From assembly GCA_001247695.2 (NCBI GenBank), contig LGRX02030318.1, positions 37,403 to 101,402 on the forward strand: a stretch of DNA of 64,000 bases, read 5' to 3'. The stretch comes from Cymbomonas tetramitiformis. Lineage: Eukaryota; Chlorophyta; Pyramimonadophyceae; Pyramimonadales; Pyramimonadaceae. Shown piece by piece: positions 10,865 through 22,345 of this stretch (positions are counted from its first letter, which is position 1; each line of letters starts with the position of its first letter). Under the pieces are notes generated by a model. It was not told where the DNA came from and made no database searches. It worked only from the letters and a program-made list of their open reading frames with translations. The translations under genes and the position numbers were made by a program.

Positions 10865-11700
10865 TATGCAGACGATGTATAGAAGTGCGCCCGCTAGATC
10901 GCATCATCGCGACATGCGAGTACGGCAGCTGTAAATAATATAATAAAAGGAAGCACGCTTTGCCGCTTGCGTATTTTTATCATTGCAGCATGTGCGTCCA
11001 CCCAAGGCATATAAACTCATAAATATTTGCATGAATTGCCACGGCCTTCATGCATCATCGATCATCGCTCATGCGAGTCTGCGACCTTGGTCTGCGCATG
11101 CACAAGGGGCATATAATACGGTATTATATTGTACGATATTACACTGTATTATATGTCCCTTGCATATAATCCCACTAGCTACCGCCCTCACCCGCAAATA
11201 TCAGCGCGCCAATAACAAAGTACCCGCATCGGCATCGTACATCAGCGCCTGCGGGGTCTGCGCCTGCCCTCATCTGTAAATACCAGCGCGCCGATATTTG
11301 CGGATGTGAGCGCTTTGTCTTTCTGACTCAGAGATCAATGACGACGGTGGACGGCAGATGATCTCGCGGCACTGTATAAATGCATACATTTATTTATGTA
11401 ACCGTTATTGCAGCGGTGCGGTCTGATGTTACTGTATAAATATACGTTAATATAACTATATGCTTACATAATTGCATATGCAGTCTAATGCATGCTTTAC
11501 ATCATCCATGTCGTCATGCCAGCATCTTCATGCAGGTGGCACTAGTGATGCCCATTACTCGTCAATTGCTGACCTGTCACTTTCGATGATGGATGACAAT
11601 TGTATCGAGTCACGTCGTCGCGACGTAGAAATATTCTGACCGGAAATACGATATGCCCTCAAAGTCACTTTGAGGGCATAGTCACGATGATTCAACCAAG
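10865..11700. repeat. diverged copy of the AT-rich dispersed repeat seen at 25.1-25.8 kb
   Basis: 10865-11080 aligns with 25084-25275: both contain ATGCAGACGATGTA, CGCTAGATCGCATC, CGACATGCGAG, AAAAGGAAGCACG and GCATATAAACTCA. Later parts share TCGATGATGGA and TTACTCGT motifs with 25.69-25.75 kb. No coding capacity is evident. Confidence 0.75.
11101..11164. repeat. hairpin, 17-bp arms with one mismatch
   Basis: CAAGGGGCATATAATAC near 11101-11117 pairs with GTATTATATGTCCCTTG near 11148-11164. It sits inside the dispersed repeat, where it is an extra segment relative to the 25-kb copy. Confidence 0.7.
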
Positions 11701-11802
11701 TCTAGATTATTCAAATCTTAATTCATAATACTATAAGCACGTATATATTACACATATATCAATATTTGTAATTGTATTACGTATTGTATTACGTATATAA
11801 TA

Positions 11803-12110
11803 CTAGGCGGATCGATCTCAAAAATAGATCTCCACTAGGCCATCTGACCGTAGGATCATGTGCGCGAGAGTGCTTCGCTTTTTGCGTCCCAACATGCCAT
11901 GCCATAACGCGTGGGTGGCGTCGCGGTAAATGTACACGACTGCAGTGGCACTGTCATCGTTAGCGTCTTGAATCCGTGAGATCGGAAGTTTGTCTGTGTC
12001 GCCCGTTGGGATTCGCGCTTTGCTGCTGCTGCTGCGGCTGCTGCTGATTAAGTAAGTAATTTCATCCGGTTCCAAATCATAAGGAGCAGAGGTTTCATAT
12101 TATACGTATA
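11803..12110. repeat. dispersed repeat with GATCTC...GAGATC start, copy 1
   Basis: Starts ACTAGGCGGATCGATCTC and ends near AGAGCAGAGGTT. The copy at 61301-61590 shares both ends, plus CGCCCGTTGGGATTCG or CACCCGTTGGGATTCG and AGATCGGA motifs. A start-only fragment lies at 48078-48125. The open frames within are short and not conserved. It is a mobile or formerly mobile repeat of unknown class. Confidence 0.7.
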
Positions 12111-12631
12111 TTACGTATATACATTGGACACAGCTTCTTGAGTTCTGTCGAAATGTGGCAAGAAATATAGCGTAACAAAATTTTATTGGCTACGCTTAAT
12201 CTCGGGTGAAATCGGCATTTCCAGAAATTGCCCAAAACTCGAACCATCTTCGTCTCTTAAAACGGCGAGCGCGCACCAGTGGTGTTACGATTCTTGGGCG
12301 GCCACCGGCGACATAGAAAAGCGGGCGGCTGCGAGCGAAGCGAGCAAAAATGCTTGCCGCAGGCGAAATTTCTTTTTGTTGGGAATATTCTTTTTTTAGA
12401 AAACCTTCATTTCTTAAAGGGAAATTGCATTCCTATACTCATGCAAGGAACATTCCTTAGCACGGCATGATGGGGGTTTAAGGGGAAGCAAGATTGGAGT
12501 GGGATGACCCTAATCCCACGTAGTATGTCTTATGGTGAAAGGATGTATCAGGATAAAATGGCATGCAGAAAGTCGTATACGGTAAAGAGAAAAGGAGAGA
12601 AGGGGGGGAGGGAAGAGGGAAAAGGGTGTGG
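12111..12631. other. no gene seen
   Basis: Unique-looking sequence with a purine-rich run at 12585-12625 (GAGAAGGGGGGGAGGGAAGAG). No gene, splice structure or RNA was recognised. Confidence 0.4.
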
Positions 12632-12891
12632 CCAGGGTAGGTATCGATATCTCATTTTGCCGATATAATATCAATATTTGGTATCGATATATCGCCGATA
12701 TCCGCATACGTTTAGTACAAATATCGGTGACATATCGATACCATGTTGTTCTACAATAAAAAATGTAATATATTAAGTATGGAACATCCCAGATATTGAT
12801 AAGTATCGATTATCGGAGTTAACGATAACTTTTTTTGAGTTATCGAAATATATCGATAAGTGGTTTTGGCAACCGATACCTACCCTTGGTG
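12632..12891. mobile_element. small TIR element (MITE) rich in TATCGATA
   Basis: The left end CAGGGTAGGTATCG (from 12632) is the reverse complement of the right end CGATACCTACCCTTG with one extra base. GTGGC directly flanks both sides, a possible 5-bp target duplication. The interior is AT-rich with many TATCGAT and CCGATAT palindromes and has no coding sequence. The CAGGG terminus is typical of hAT elements, but those make 8-bp duplications, so the superfamily is unsure. It lies next to a broken hAT transposase gene, which may or may not be related. Confidence 0.6.
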
Positions 12892-12959
12892 GCAGGCAGT
12901 ATACCATCCACTAAGGAAATAAACAAAACAACCAAAATAAATAATTATCAAATTCAAAA

Positions 12960-14740
12960 TTTAACTGTAAATACAAACTTACAAGTGAGGCCTTTATTCC
13001 TCACATGCAAGGCTATCAAACACTGAGAGAAGCCCTGCCGGCGCTTCATGCTCAGAAACCTATCAGCTACTTTGGCACCATGCAATTTGATGAAATCACC
13101 TACCACTGGGCCATTCACGGAGATCCGCATCAGCATATCCAACATACTACGCTTCTCCACTTTTGAGGGCTTCACATCTGCGAGCCTGATTCTGAGCTTT
13201 GTCTTTATGACCGACATTTTTGAAAACCCACGCTCACACTCTGCAGTGGTCATGGGAACCACCAAAGCGACCTGTACCAGAATAATCAAAGTCGGCCACA
13301 GTGTCATCAAGTTTTTTTTCTCACTCTTCACAAATTCCTGAAAGGTTGGAAATGGCATGGGCTCAGGAGGTGGTGCTTTGGGGTCTGTGGACGGTTCTGG
13401 GTTATTCCATTTTTTACCTTCAGGTGCATATTATACTTGAATGATGCAAACTCGTCAAGGGCACGCTCTGGGTCAACCAGTGCTGTGGAAATGGATCCGT
13501 CCAGAAAATGCTTGTCCTTCCCATAGTGATCCAACAGTTGTTGTAGTTCTGGCAAGCCATATGCTGGAAGCTTGTTGTCGATAAAAAATTGTTCCACTTC
13601 AGTGTAATAAGAAGGGCTGAAACTTTGAAGTTATCTATCAAAGGCCTGAAGGGGAAGCGTTCCTGCAAGGCTTCCACACAGGCCAGCAGTGCAGTCCAGG
13701 AGACAAGACAACTGTAAATCTGCTCGATGCAACGAACCAAACCAGTCCAACGAATAGCGTGCAACTTTTTCGCTGTTAACTACTTTTCACCAGTGGCTAT
13801 TTGCAGCTTATTCAACTCCCCCGCCCGTTTAGCAGAGCGAGCTACTATGCCATAAGTGCTAGAAACATATCCCTCATACTCTTTGTAGTAAGGCACCTCC
13901 TCGTTGGCATTCTTCGTTCCTAAAGCAAATTTGTGACAGTTACAGTGCTGAGAGATAGAGTGTGGGTTCACGAGCTCCTTCCACTTAGTGTACACCCCAC
14001 TCTTTATACCAGTGAAAACCGATGCACCATCAGAACCGTTGGCAGTAATCTTAGAGGGATCGACCCCTCGCTTCGCGAACTCGCTCTTTATCGCATTGAG
14101 AATAGTGATCGCATCGCAACATTCTACGTTCACGAGTGTCATGAAAGCGGACACAGCAGTAACTCCATCTTCTAGACAAGTGACATAAATAATAAGTTGT
14201 TTCTTTTTGGCAATGTCCGCCGTTTCGTCACATTGCCAAGATAGCACTGGAGAGTTATGCAATAACGCAGTGAGGTGCTCATCCAAGCAAGATGTAATTG
14301 CCTCTATTAGCTCTCCTGCGGCACTCCTATTGGCGTAGTTTGCATCCTTGGTTTTTTCGTTTTCGATAGGCATGGAAATACTAGGAGAAAGAGAAGGTAA
14401 TAGCGTACGACTCAGTGATGGATACTTGAGGACAGCGATGTCCTCACTTGCAACCCAATACATCGCTTTTGTAACATTCAACAAAGCCTCTTGCTCGCCC
14501 TCTTTCATATCTTTATACAAAGGGATCATGGCACCTTGCTACTCGTATCGAACCTTGACACCGGAAAGAAAGGGATATGTGTCGTGATCTCTGAGCGCCG
14601 AGGTTTTCCGATTCTGACTGCCAAAGCAAAATGCGTTCCGAGTTCCATTGCTTTGAGATTGTTGCCCAACCTTCAAGCACCACGAGCACTTCATTCCAAA
14701 ATAATCCGACCAAGGAAGCAACCATGAAAACGGGACACTG
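12960..14740 (-). pseudogene. hAT-superfamily transposase, ZNF862/TTF-finger type, broken
   Basis: From the 5' end (14740 downward) the reading includes a finger-like segment (MKCSWCLKV, then NRKTSALRDHD, as in TTF-type zinc fingers). The core runs from 14529 with SWQCDETADIAKKKQL, NGSDGASVFTGIKSGVY and HCNCHKFAL. The C-terminal dimerisation segment reads TTAECERGFSKMSVIKTKLR. These are the landmarks of hAT transposases related to vertebrate ZNF862-type domesticated proteins. The gene is dead as read: a TAG at 13780-13782 interrupts the frame, frame changes are needed near 13600 and 13370, and another lies between the finger and the core near 14520. A hAT transposase would cut and paste DNA through an RNase H-like domain split by an alpha-helical insertion. 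No convincing terminal repeats enclosing the gene were found. Confidence 0.85.
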
Positions 14741-14786
14741 TACATTTGCTAGTGGTTTTTGTACAAAACCTAGTGGGTTTCACTAT

Positions 14787-14858
14787 ATAGTGGAGTGACT
14801 CCACTATATAGTGGAGTGACTCCACTATATAGCGGAGAGACTCCACTATGCCCGGTGG
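14787..14858. repeat. 22-bp palindromic tandem repeat
   Basis: Three to four units of CACTATATAGTGGAGTGACT type, each containing the palindrome CCACTATATAGTGG. Point changes in the last unit (AGCGGAGAGACT) preserve much of the symmetry. Confidence 0.85.
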
Positions 14859-15025
14859 TCCTTTTCACGACTCCTGTTCAAATCATGTGCACACAGGTCA
14901 AACGCTCTAGTTCCCGCTAGCCATCATGAGGAAGCCTCCAAAAAGCTTTGTTCGCTGGCGTGTTCTGCTTTTAAAAAAGGCCCCTGTACTTCTTCTATAT
15001 CCTAAACCCTTTGACTTGCCTTTTA

Positions 15026-16490
15026 CCGCTGCACGCGACCGGCAAGCATCTTTGAAACTTCCGAGTTTCAAAGATGCGTTTTGTATTTTGGGTGCACCCT
15101 AATTTTACAAAACGGCCGAGCGCTTCCCGTTTGTGCGGGATATTCACATTTATTCCATGGAATATTTCATATGGATTAACACACATAAGCACGAAGGCAT
15201 CGGCCACGCATCTTTGAAACTAACGAGTTTCAAAGATGCGTTTTTTGTCATTTGGGTGCGCATACCCAAATAACAAATCAGCCGAGCGCTTCCCGTTGGC
15301 GTGGGGTATCCAACGCTTGAATGTTGAATATTCATTGCAATATGAGTTAGCAAGCGAGGTTGCAAAGGCATCGGGACAGAATCTACGAAACTGTCCTATG
15401 CCTTTGCCTTTGGGTTTGGGTTCGAAGGTGACACCCAAACCCAAAGATGCCAAACAGCCGAGGGCTTCCCGTGCGTCCTACCGCACGAAACTTGGCACGA
15501 ATACTACCATGGTACATATATTTAAGTTACCAGAAGCTCAAGGCTTCAAGTTACTTGTGCGCGAAACGCGCAATTTATTTCTAAGGCAGATGTTTTGGGT
15601 TTGGGTTCGAACGTGACACCCAAACCCAAAGATGCCAAACAGGAGCCGAGGGCTTCCCGTGCGTCCTAGAGCACGAAACTTGGCACGAATACTGCCAAGA
15701 TACATATATTTAAGTTACCAGAAGCTCAAGGCTTCAAGTTACTTGTGCGCGAAACGCGCAATGTATTTCTAAGGCAGATGCTTTGGGTTTGGGTTCGAAC
15801 GTGACACCCAAACCCAAAGATGCCAAACAGCCGAGGGCTTCCCGTGCGTCCTAACGCACGAAACTTGGCACGAATACTACCATGGTACATGTATTTAAGT
15901 TACCAGAAGCTCAAGGCTTCAAGTTACTTGTGCGCGAAACGCGCAATGTATTTCTAAGGCAGATGTTTTGGGTTTGGGTTCGAACGTGACACCCAAACCC
16001 AAAGATGCCAAACAGCCGAGGGCTTCCCGTGCGTCCTAACGCACGAAACTTGGCACGAATACTACCATGGTACATATATTTAAGTTACCAGAAGCTCAAG
16101 GCTTCAAGTTACTTGTGCGCGAAACGCGCAATCTATTTCTAAGGCAGATGTTTTGGGTTTGGGTTCGAACGTGACACCCAAACCCAAAGATGCCAAACAG
16201 CCGAGGGCTTCCCGTGCGTCCTAGAGCACGAAACTTGGCACGAATACTGCCAAGATACATATTTTTGAGTTACTTGAAGCTCAAGGCTTCAAGTTACTTG
16301 TGCGCGAAACGCGCAATTTATTTCTAAGGCAGATGTTTTGGGTTTGGGTTCGAACGTGACACCCAAACCCAAAGATGCCAAACAGCCGAGGGCTTCCCGT
16401 GCGTCCTAGAGCACGAAACTTGGCACACATACTGCCAAGATACATATCTTTCAGTAACTTGAAGCTCAAGGCTTCAAGTTACTTACTTTT
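15026..16490. repeat. about 185-bp satellite with internal hairpins
   Basis: CTTGGCACGA occurs at 15491, 15679, 15864, 16049, 16234 and 16419, giving spacings of 188, 185, 185, 185 and 185 bp. Two more diverged monomers lie to the left (about 15026-15210 and 15211-15395), recognised by GCCGAGCGCTTCCCG against GCCGAGGGCTTCCCG. Each unit holds several perfect fold-backs: TTTGGGTTTGGGT with ACCCAAACCCAAA, GAAGCTCAAGGCTTC, TTGCGCGTTTCGCGC and a CATGG or CAAGATA variant site. Frames through the array are not conserved as genes. Divergence rises towards the left edge, the usual pattern when unequal exchange homogenises only the core. Confidence 0.92.
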
Positions 16491-16601
16491 TTTCAAGCAG
16501 AACACGCCGTGAGTGTCTATTGTGGCAAAGATGGCAAATAATAAAAGTCATTATGCGTAAAGAGTCGTTATTCACGGCCGTGACTTTTAGATTCACGGCC
16601 G

Positions 16602-16655
16602 CGAATGGAACCAAAAACCGTTCGATTAAAATCGGACGGTTTTTGGTTCCATTCG
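16602..16655. repeat. perfect hairpin, 20-bp arms
   Basis: CGAATGGAACCAAAAACCGT (16602-16621) pairs perfectly with its reverse complement at 16636-16655; the loop can extend pairing through CGAT/ATCG. It is preceded by two CACGGCCG sites (16573 and 16594). Confidence 0.88.
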
Positions 16656-16856
16656 GACATATGGACATCACGGCAAGACAACTCTTCAGTGTAATATTTC
16701 GCATGGCATGGCGATAGCTCAACAGGTACAGTACAGCGTCATGGATGCATGCACCGGTAATAGCCGGATGAGATAAAAAAAACTTAATCTAAAATCAACA
16801 TGAAAAATGGGTTAATCTAAAATCAGAGAGAAATAATCTAAATTAAATTGCCTACC

Positions 16857-17302
16857 GTAGGGCGCTATGTGGTGGATTTTGCACCTTGAGCATGCAGGTT
16901 CGAGTCCCGGATCCCGTCTGGATCTCGTCGGGAGGTTGTTGCCCGATATAATTATATTGTCTGATCAACAATATAATTATACTGGAAGCATTTCGGTGTT
17001 TCCATCATAACTCTAGTTCTTTGGAGGCACGGCACCATATCGGCAGCTGCTGGCCCTCGATGTCGGACAGGATGCTTATTTTGGCGCCCCCGATAGCGCG
17101 ATGGTCGGTGAGTGCACTCGACCGCCTCCACAGTGCCGCCTCCGCAGTTCTAGAGTTATGATGGAAACACCGAAATGCTTCCAGTATAATTATATTGTTG
17201 ATCAGACAATATAATTATATCGGGCAACAACCTCCCGACGAGATCCAGACGGGACTCGAACCTGCATGCTCAAGGTGCAAAGTCCACCACATAGCGCCCT
17301 AC
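16857..17302. mobile_element. two inverted SINE-like copies with tRNA-type promoter boxes
   Basis: Left arm 16857-17016 and right arm 17150-17302 are almost perfect reverse complements of about 155 bp, differing by a 7-bp GGATCCC duplication and few substitutions; a 133-bp spacer separates them. Each copy contains GGTTCGAGTCCC, a pol III B box, preceded by GCACCTTGAGCATGCA. Beyond the right arm, on the minus strand, TAGCGCTGAGG fits an A box. Downstream of the B box comes GTCTGGATCTCGTCGGGAGG and a hairpin TATAATTATATTGT/ACAATATAATTATA. I could not fold a convincing tRNA, so this is read as a tRNA-derived SINE head with a tail. An alternative is a foldback transposon. Confidence 0.6.
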
Positions 17303-17327
17303 GCCTCAGCGCTATGTCATCAGATGT

Positions 17328-17422
17328 CCCGTCTGGATCTCGTCGGGAGGTTGTTGCCCGATATAATTATATTGTCTGATCAACAATATAATTATACTGG
17401 AAGCATTTCGGTGTTTCCATCA
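17328..17422 (+). mobile_element. third, partial SINE-like copy (tail only)
   Basis: Repeats the tail of the preceding copies from CCCGTCTGGATCTCG to GGTGTTTCCATCA, including the AT-rich hairpin, in the orientation of the left arm and without the tRNA-like head. Confidence 0.75.
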
Positions 17423-17559
17423 GTGGGCTCCTCTTCACTATCGGCATATTCATTCTCTAAGAAAGTGTGAAATTCGTCGTGAGCGCGAGCAGATCGGCGT
17501 AAAGTTGAGAAATCCGAGACGCCGGTATAGAATTCGTCTGGCTCTTCCCCTTGACATAC

Positions 17560-18270
17560 ATATCGAAATATTTTTGCTATATTGATAGTTTTCGATAAAT
17601 CAACTTTTATTATTGATCAATAACAATAGGTGCATTCTCATATTGTCTCATATTGATCAATACCAATAGTTGTTTACCCGAGATCAATCAATAACAACAA
17701 ATGCACACAACCTCGTGCCCTTATCAATCGATAACGATAGTTTAACAGTTCTCATCAATAAATAAGTAGTATATGCTAATTATCGATAGCTCATCATCCT
17801 TACTCGACTAACAGGCTCTACCGTGGCAACCTGAGCTTCAGCCTCCTCATCATCATCCGAGTCCGCTAGGAATGAGGTTACACAAACCTTACCAGCCACC
17901 TTTGCTTTTTTTGGAGGTGGGGGTGGGGCGCCAATTCGTCACAGCTTCGAAAAAGAGCGAGAAAGCGGCGTTGGTGCCAACCTGCCAATGATGGTGCAGT
18001 GCGTGCTTGGTCGAAGATCGATTAATCGATGACGTATTGATAACCAATAATATGTTTGTGCTAGGAGTTCATTGATCGATTTCAATAGGTGTTCGAGTGT
18101 CATCGATCAATATCGATAGTTCGCGGGGCTTCGTGCGCATGCATCGATCAATACCAAATAACTGGTCGCCGAGATCAGCCAATATTCGATATTTCGATAT
18201 CTATGAATTTCCTATCAATAAATAACAATATTTCGATACTATCGAAAATATTGAATATCGATACTACTCC
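17560..18270. repeat. degenerate AT-rich array of ATCAATAnCAATAG-like motifs
   Basis: Many copies of TTGATCAATAACAATAG, TCAATCGATAACGATAG and ATCGATCAATACCAA variants occur at irregular spacing on both strands, interrupted near 17850-17990 by less repetitive sequence. No gene is evident. It shares the TATCGATA flavour of the small element at 12.6-12.9 kb. Confidence 0.6.
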
Positions 18271-18392
18271 TTGCGAAGGATGTCCTCTCGAACCGCACGA
18301 AGTGCAATACACGAGTTGGCTCTCACGGTCACAATGCAACCAAGGGCGTGATGCACTAAGATTGGAGAAAACAGTAGACTTCTCATCCGCCG

Positions 18393-18590
18393 AAAACTCC
18401 GGCTCAACAACGGTCTCATGTGTCTCACAAGTGGAGGCTTCTGCCTGCCGGTTAGGTCTCTGACGAATAATAATAATAATAATAATAATAAAACTCCGGC
18501 TCAACAACGGTCTCATGTGTCTCACAAGTGGAGGCTTCTGCCTGCCGGTTAGGTCTCTGACGAAAAATAAATAATAAAAAAAAAATAATA
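18393..18590. repeat. 97-bp tandem duplication with (AAT)n tail
   Basis: The segment AACTCCGGCTCAACAACGGT through GGTTAGGTCTCTGACGA, followed by AATAATAATAATAATAA, occurs at 18393 and 18490 with near-identical sequence. The second copy's AT tail is expanded to AAATAAATAATAAAAAAAAA. Confidence 0.88.
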
Positions 18591-19385
18591 AAACATTTAC
18601 GCTAGCAAAGGGGACAAAGTCCTGAGAGTGCAGTATCCCTGCAAAGCAGGCTAGTGAAAACACCAGGGGCTACTCCCTCTGCTACAGCGCGCCCACAAAA
18701 AGGGGCTCAGCCCGCTTGTCAGCGGGGTGGCATCTAGAGAAAAAGCAAAGTGCTAAAAAAACTCTAGAAGATGGAGAAGCAGCCATGGCCGGGTGAGTGG
18801 AGGGGTGGCTGATTCTGAGTGGTGGGGAAGGAAGTCGAAGAATTCAGGGGGTTTTTGGAGACGTTGAGAAAGGTGGTCGGGGTGGGCGGGGGACAGGGAG
18901 GGTGGAGGGGGAGGGGAGGGGGCGGCCCCTCCCCTTGGGGTCTCGTTGGGGGCCGGGAACGAAAAAAAGTACTGATGCCACGATCCGCTCCCAAGAACGT
19001 AATTAAAAAAACGGTCAATATGCTGAAAATAAAGAACATACTGACAACACGCATTTTGTGCACGCATAGGCTGTAAAATTCAGGGCAACGAACTGTCCGT
19101 GCCGTGTTTTCCGCGTTAAGAATTGTATGATATGTACCCTCTCTGGAAACGATAGCGCGCACAAGAGCAGACATGAATTGATAAGCGAAAGCCGATACTG
19201 TACTGTACAGCGGCCCACATTCAGAATGTGGGCCGCTGCACTCATCCACTCGACTGTCACAGCCTCGAACCTCGAGCGGGCGGCCGAAAGCGGCCGGCAT
19301 TTTAAGGAAAGCGGGCGGCAATCGCCGGCGACACGTCAGATCACAGCAACACTGGCGCGCACCCGTCTCATCCTATTTGCTATAT
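18591..19385. other. no supported gene; G-rich tract and hairpin
   Basis: A strongly G-rich plus strand at about 18875-18930 has several GGG/GGGGG runs compatible with G-quadruplex folding. A perfect hairpin lies at 19208-19238 (CAGCGGCCCACATTC arms, one-base loop). Open frames across the G-rich stretch are low-complexity (Pro/Gly) and not called. Confidence 0.5.
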
Positions 19386-19390
19386 ACCTA

Positions 19391-19644
19391 TGCTGAAATC
19401 TGTATAGGCAGCCCTGACTGGGAGTCCCGGTCAGGCCCCTATGACAGATCCCTAGGACCAACACTGGACTGCTGACTGATCTGTAGGTTCGTACTGTGAC
19501 ACACGCTGTGTCACAGGTAGGCTAGACTCCGAGACCGTCCGAGACCGTTCCGGGTATATCTAGCTTAGGGTTTATTTATCTTATACAGTTTATCCACACG
19601 AGTACGGGACTTTCTGATATCTAGTGTACTTGGATATTCCGGTA
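19391..19644 (+). repeat. 5' LTR
   Basis: 254 bp, beginning TGCTGAAATCTG and ending TACTTGGATATTCCGGTA. It contains the palindromic stretch GTGACACACGCTGTGTCAC. Confidence 0.92.
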
Positions 19645-20028
19645 GGTCGTGGCCCCATCCACGTTTTCATTCCACTTGCTATCTTGGCCATGATTGGCTA
19701 AGCAGCCGCTTGAAGAGGTGGTGCGCACTTGCGCGTTTGGGTGCGACTAGGATTTGGGGCATGGCTTTACGGTAGACGTCTTTTTTGCGGCTGCGAGTCA
19801 TGGGCACCGCGTGTTGCAATTGCTCGGTTTTGGCAATGTTCATTTACGTTATCTCACCTGCCCTGATCCCGCTGGTTTACGTACTTTGGGCTGGTGCTCC
19901 GGACACCTTTGACCACGACGACATTTGCAAGTGCCCCACGCTTGTTTCGCCTCTCCGCACGTTCCGTCGTTCCGCCACAACACCCAAACGTGCAGCCGCG
20001 CATCATCTTTTCTCTGGCTTTCAGAAGT

Positions 20029-22345
20029 ATGGCAACATCTACTCGAGCTCGCAAGCGCCTATTGAAGGACTCCGACTTGGACGCCTCAATACGGCTTATA
20101 GATGCGGTTCGGGACACCCCAACCGCTAGCACCCCGCCTGTGACAGTGCCCCCTGCTGCTTCCAGCAACAGCGACACCGCTGTCGCGTTGCGGAAGCACC
20201 TTGTTGACCAACATGCCACGGTCGACATGGTCTACAAGGGGCGTTTACATCGGGCTTGGGCCAAGGGTATCCGCGAGGATATCCTTGGTTCCAAGAAACA
20301 TCATTTTTATCGTGGTACTGACGACGCGGACCGCCTCTCCGACCTGGTGGTGCAGCTTCGTACCGAGTTTCAGTCCGCTGGGCTGGATTTGACTCCCTTT
20401 GACCTCGACGACCCCACCTCTCTGGTTATCGAGAAGGTTAATGGGCTTCTCTACGACGTGTTGGCCCTCGTCGTGGAGCGCAACTCCGTGGCGGACACCT
20501 GGCTTCGCGGTACGGACTCCTCGGCTGACCGAGATGGACGTCGTGCCCTTGTCGACATTATCAAGGGGAGCGTGCCTGCCGCGCTACGAGAGAGCCACCA
20601 GCAGGAGCACGCGGCTCTACGTTATCCCGCAGGCGTTGACCCGCAGCCCATCTTGGCTCGTGAGCAACGTCTGGTGCGGGATAACCGCGCTCCTGACTGG
20701 CAGCCCACCGACGAGACCCGCAAGCTGTCGCTCTATGGCCATCTACAACCGCCTCGACCCGATCTTCTACGCGGCGGTGAAGGTGCGGTACCCGCTTGCG
20801 GGTGACCTCGGCGGGGTGACTCTCCGCTCGCTTCAGGCGCTCGTCGTGGCTATCTTTCAGGCCTGGGCGCAGTCGGACGATGGGGTGGCAGTGCGTGAGA
20901 AGCAGACGCTGGGGGCGGGCGGTGATCCCTCCACGCTTATCACGTCGTCAGAGTACGCGGTTCTTCTCGACGAGATCGCCGCCTTGAAGGCGCTCGTGCG
21001 AGACAATCGTGCGGGTGTGGTCCAGCGACAGCAGCAGCCACAGCCACGCGGTAAGCAGCATCCGCGAGGCCATCGGGTGGGTGTGCACGCGGCACCGCCT
21101 GTGGGATTCGACAGGGACAACATGAAGGCGAAGCCCCTTTGCCACCGTTGCCGCAAGGCGGGCAAAGGGGACGCCTATCACGCGTACCGCGACTGCCCTC
21201 TTGGTGGGCGCCAGCATTCGTCGGCCACGCAGCGGCCTTCTGCATTCCTATTGAGGAGGAGGATGCGGAGGGTCTCCACACCCTGGCGCTTGTGCAGGTC
21301 TTCCAGGAGGCTGCGGATGATGGTCCGGAGGCCTTCGCCCGTGCGGCGTCGGCTTACGGTCCTCCCGCTGTGCTTTCCGCGGGCGGGATTGGCGGCATCG
21401 ACGTGTCGGCCTACGGCTTCAGCGTGCAGCCTGCGGCCGACGGCGCGGACGACGAGGACATCTTGCGGCGGCTTGATGCCCTCACCACTGAGGTTCATTC
21501 AGGCCGCCCAAGAAAAGGTACATTACACTCACGCATCCTTTGTTCCTGGGAGTGCGGTTGAGGAGCATGCGTCGGCTCTGGTGTGTGGCCCTGCCGCTGC
21601 GGCGGGGATCACACCGGAGGGGCAGGTTCCGGCAGGTGGTGCGGCGGCATCGGCGTCCGCCGTGCCGGCCCCTGCTATGCCTGTTTCGCAGGTGGAGGAT
21701 GTGGAGCCCGCGCCAACTCAATCGGCGCGGGTAACCACCACGGAGGCGACATGCGGTGAGTTCGGAGGCTTCGTGCAGACGGTGAATCACGCCGCCGTCC
21801 ACCCGTCTAACCTGACAGGCTATGCCACGGACGACTACGAGGATTTCGCCGACGGTACTTTCGCGGTGAAGCCGCGAGCTCCGGCCGGTGCTATCGGGTG
21901 CGGTGTGCCGACTTTCGGCTTTGGCATGCCGGCAATCGGCGCTCTCGCCATGCTTTCTCTCTTGTGCATTTCTTTTGCAGGTGTAGCTGTTTCGGCATCC
22001 ACAGCTTCTGCTGTGTCGGCATGTGCACCGGCTACGGAGATGCCTTCGCCTGGTGGTGATCTCGATTGGGAGACTCCGTCATTTTACTCTACGAATGATT
22101 TTGTTGATTCAATGAACCCGGCTCAGGGTTTCTTGTTGGCTCACGATGTGCCGCCGCTTCAGCCGCCCGAGCCTCCTGACACTCTGAGCCTGCTAGCATT
22201 TCAGGATCTAGCTCAAGCGGATTTGGGCTTCGGCATGGCATTTTATTACGGTATGGCATTACATGAGAGCGGACCTCTGGATGTGGAGCACTACTACGGT
22301 GCTGGCTATATACTTTACTTCCTATTATGGGATGGACTTCCGTGA
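20029..22345 (+). CDS. Gag-like protein with zinc knuckle, frame changes
   Basis: The likely start is the ATG at 20029 (MATSTRARKRLLKDSDLD), though the frame is open from 19894. The first frame runs to about 20735 (DETRKLS), then coding sense continues in the +1 frame (IYNRLDPIFYAAVKVRYPLA, a helical capsid-like region). The zinc-knuckle-like motif CHRCRKAGKGDAYHAYRDC at about 21139-21195 fits Cys-x2-Cys-x9-His-x4-Cys. Around 21215-21240 sense returns to the first frame (IEEEDAEGLHTLALVQVFQ), and near 21490 it moves again to the second, ending PLDVEHYYGAGYILYF, TGA. Gag would bind and package the element's RNA. Three frame changes in an element whose LTRs are 99% identical are odd: sequencing indels, very recent decay or translational frameshifting would all fit. 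Confidence 0.7.

Noticed and set aside
16684..16760. tRNA gene near 16.7 kb (A-box-like TAGCTCAACAGG)
   Set aside because: No B box follows at the proper distance and no cloverleaf can be drawn.
18753..19076. Pro/Gly-rich frames on both strands
   Set aside because: They arise from the G-rich tract at 18.88-18.93 kb.
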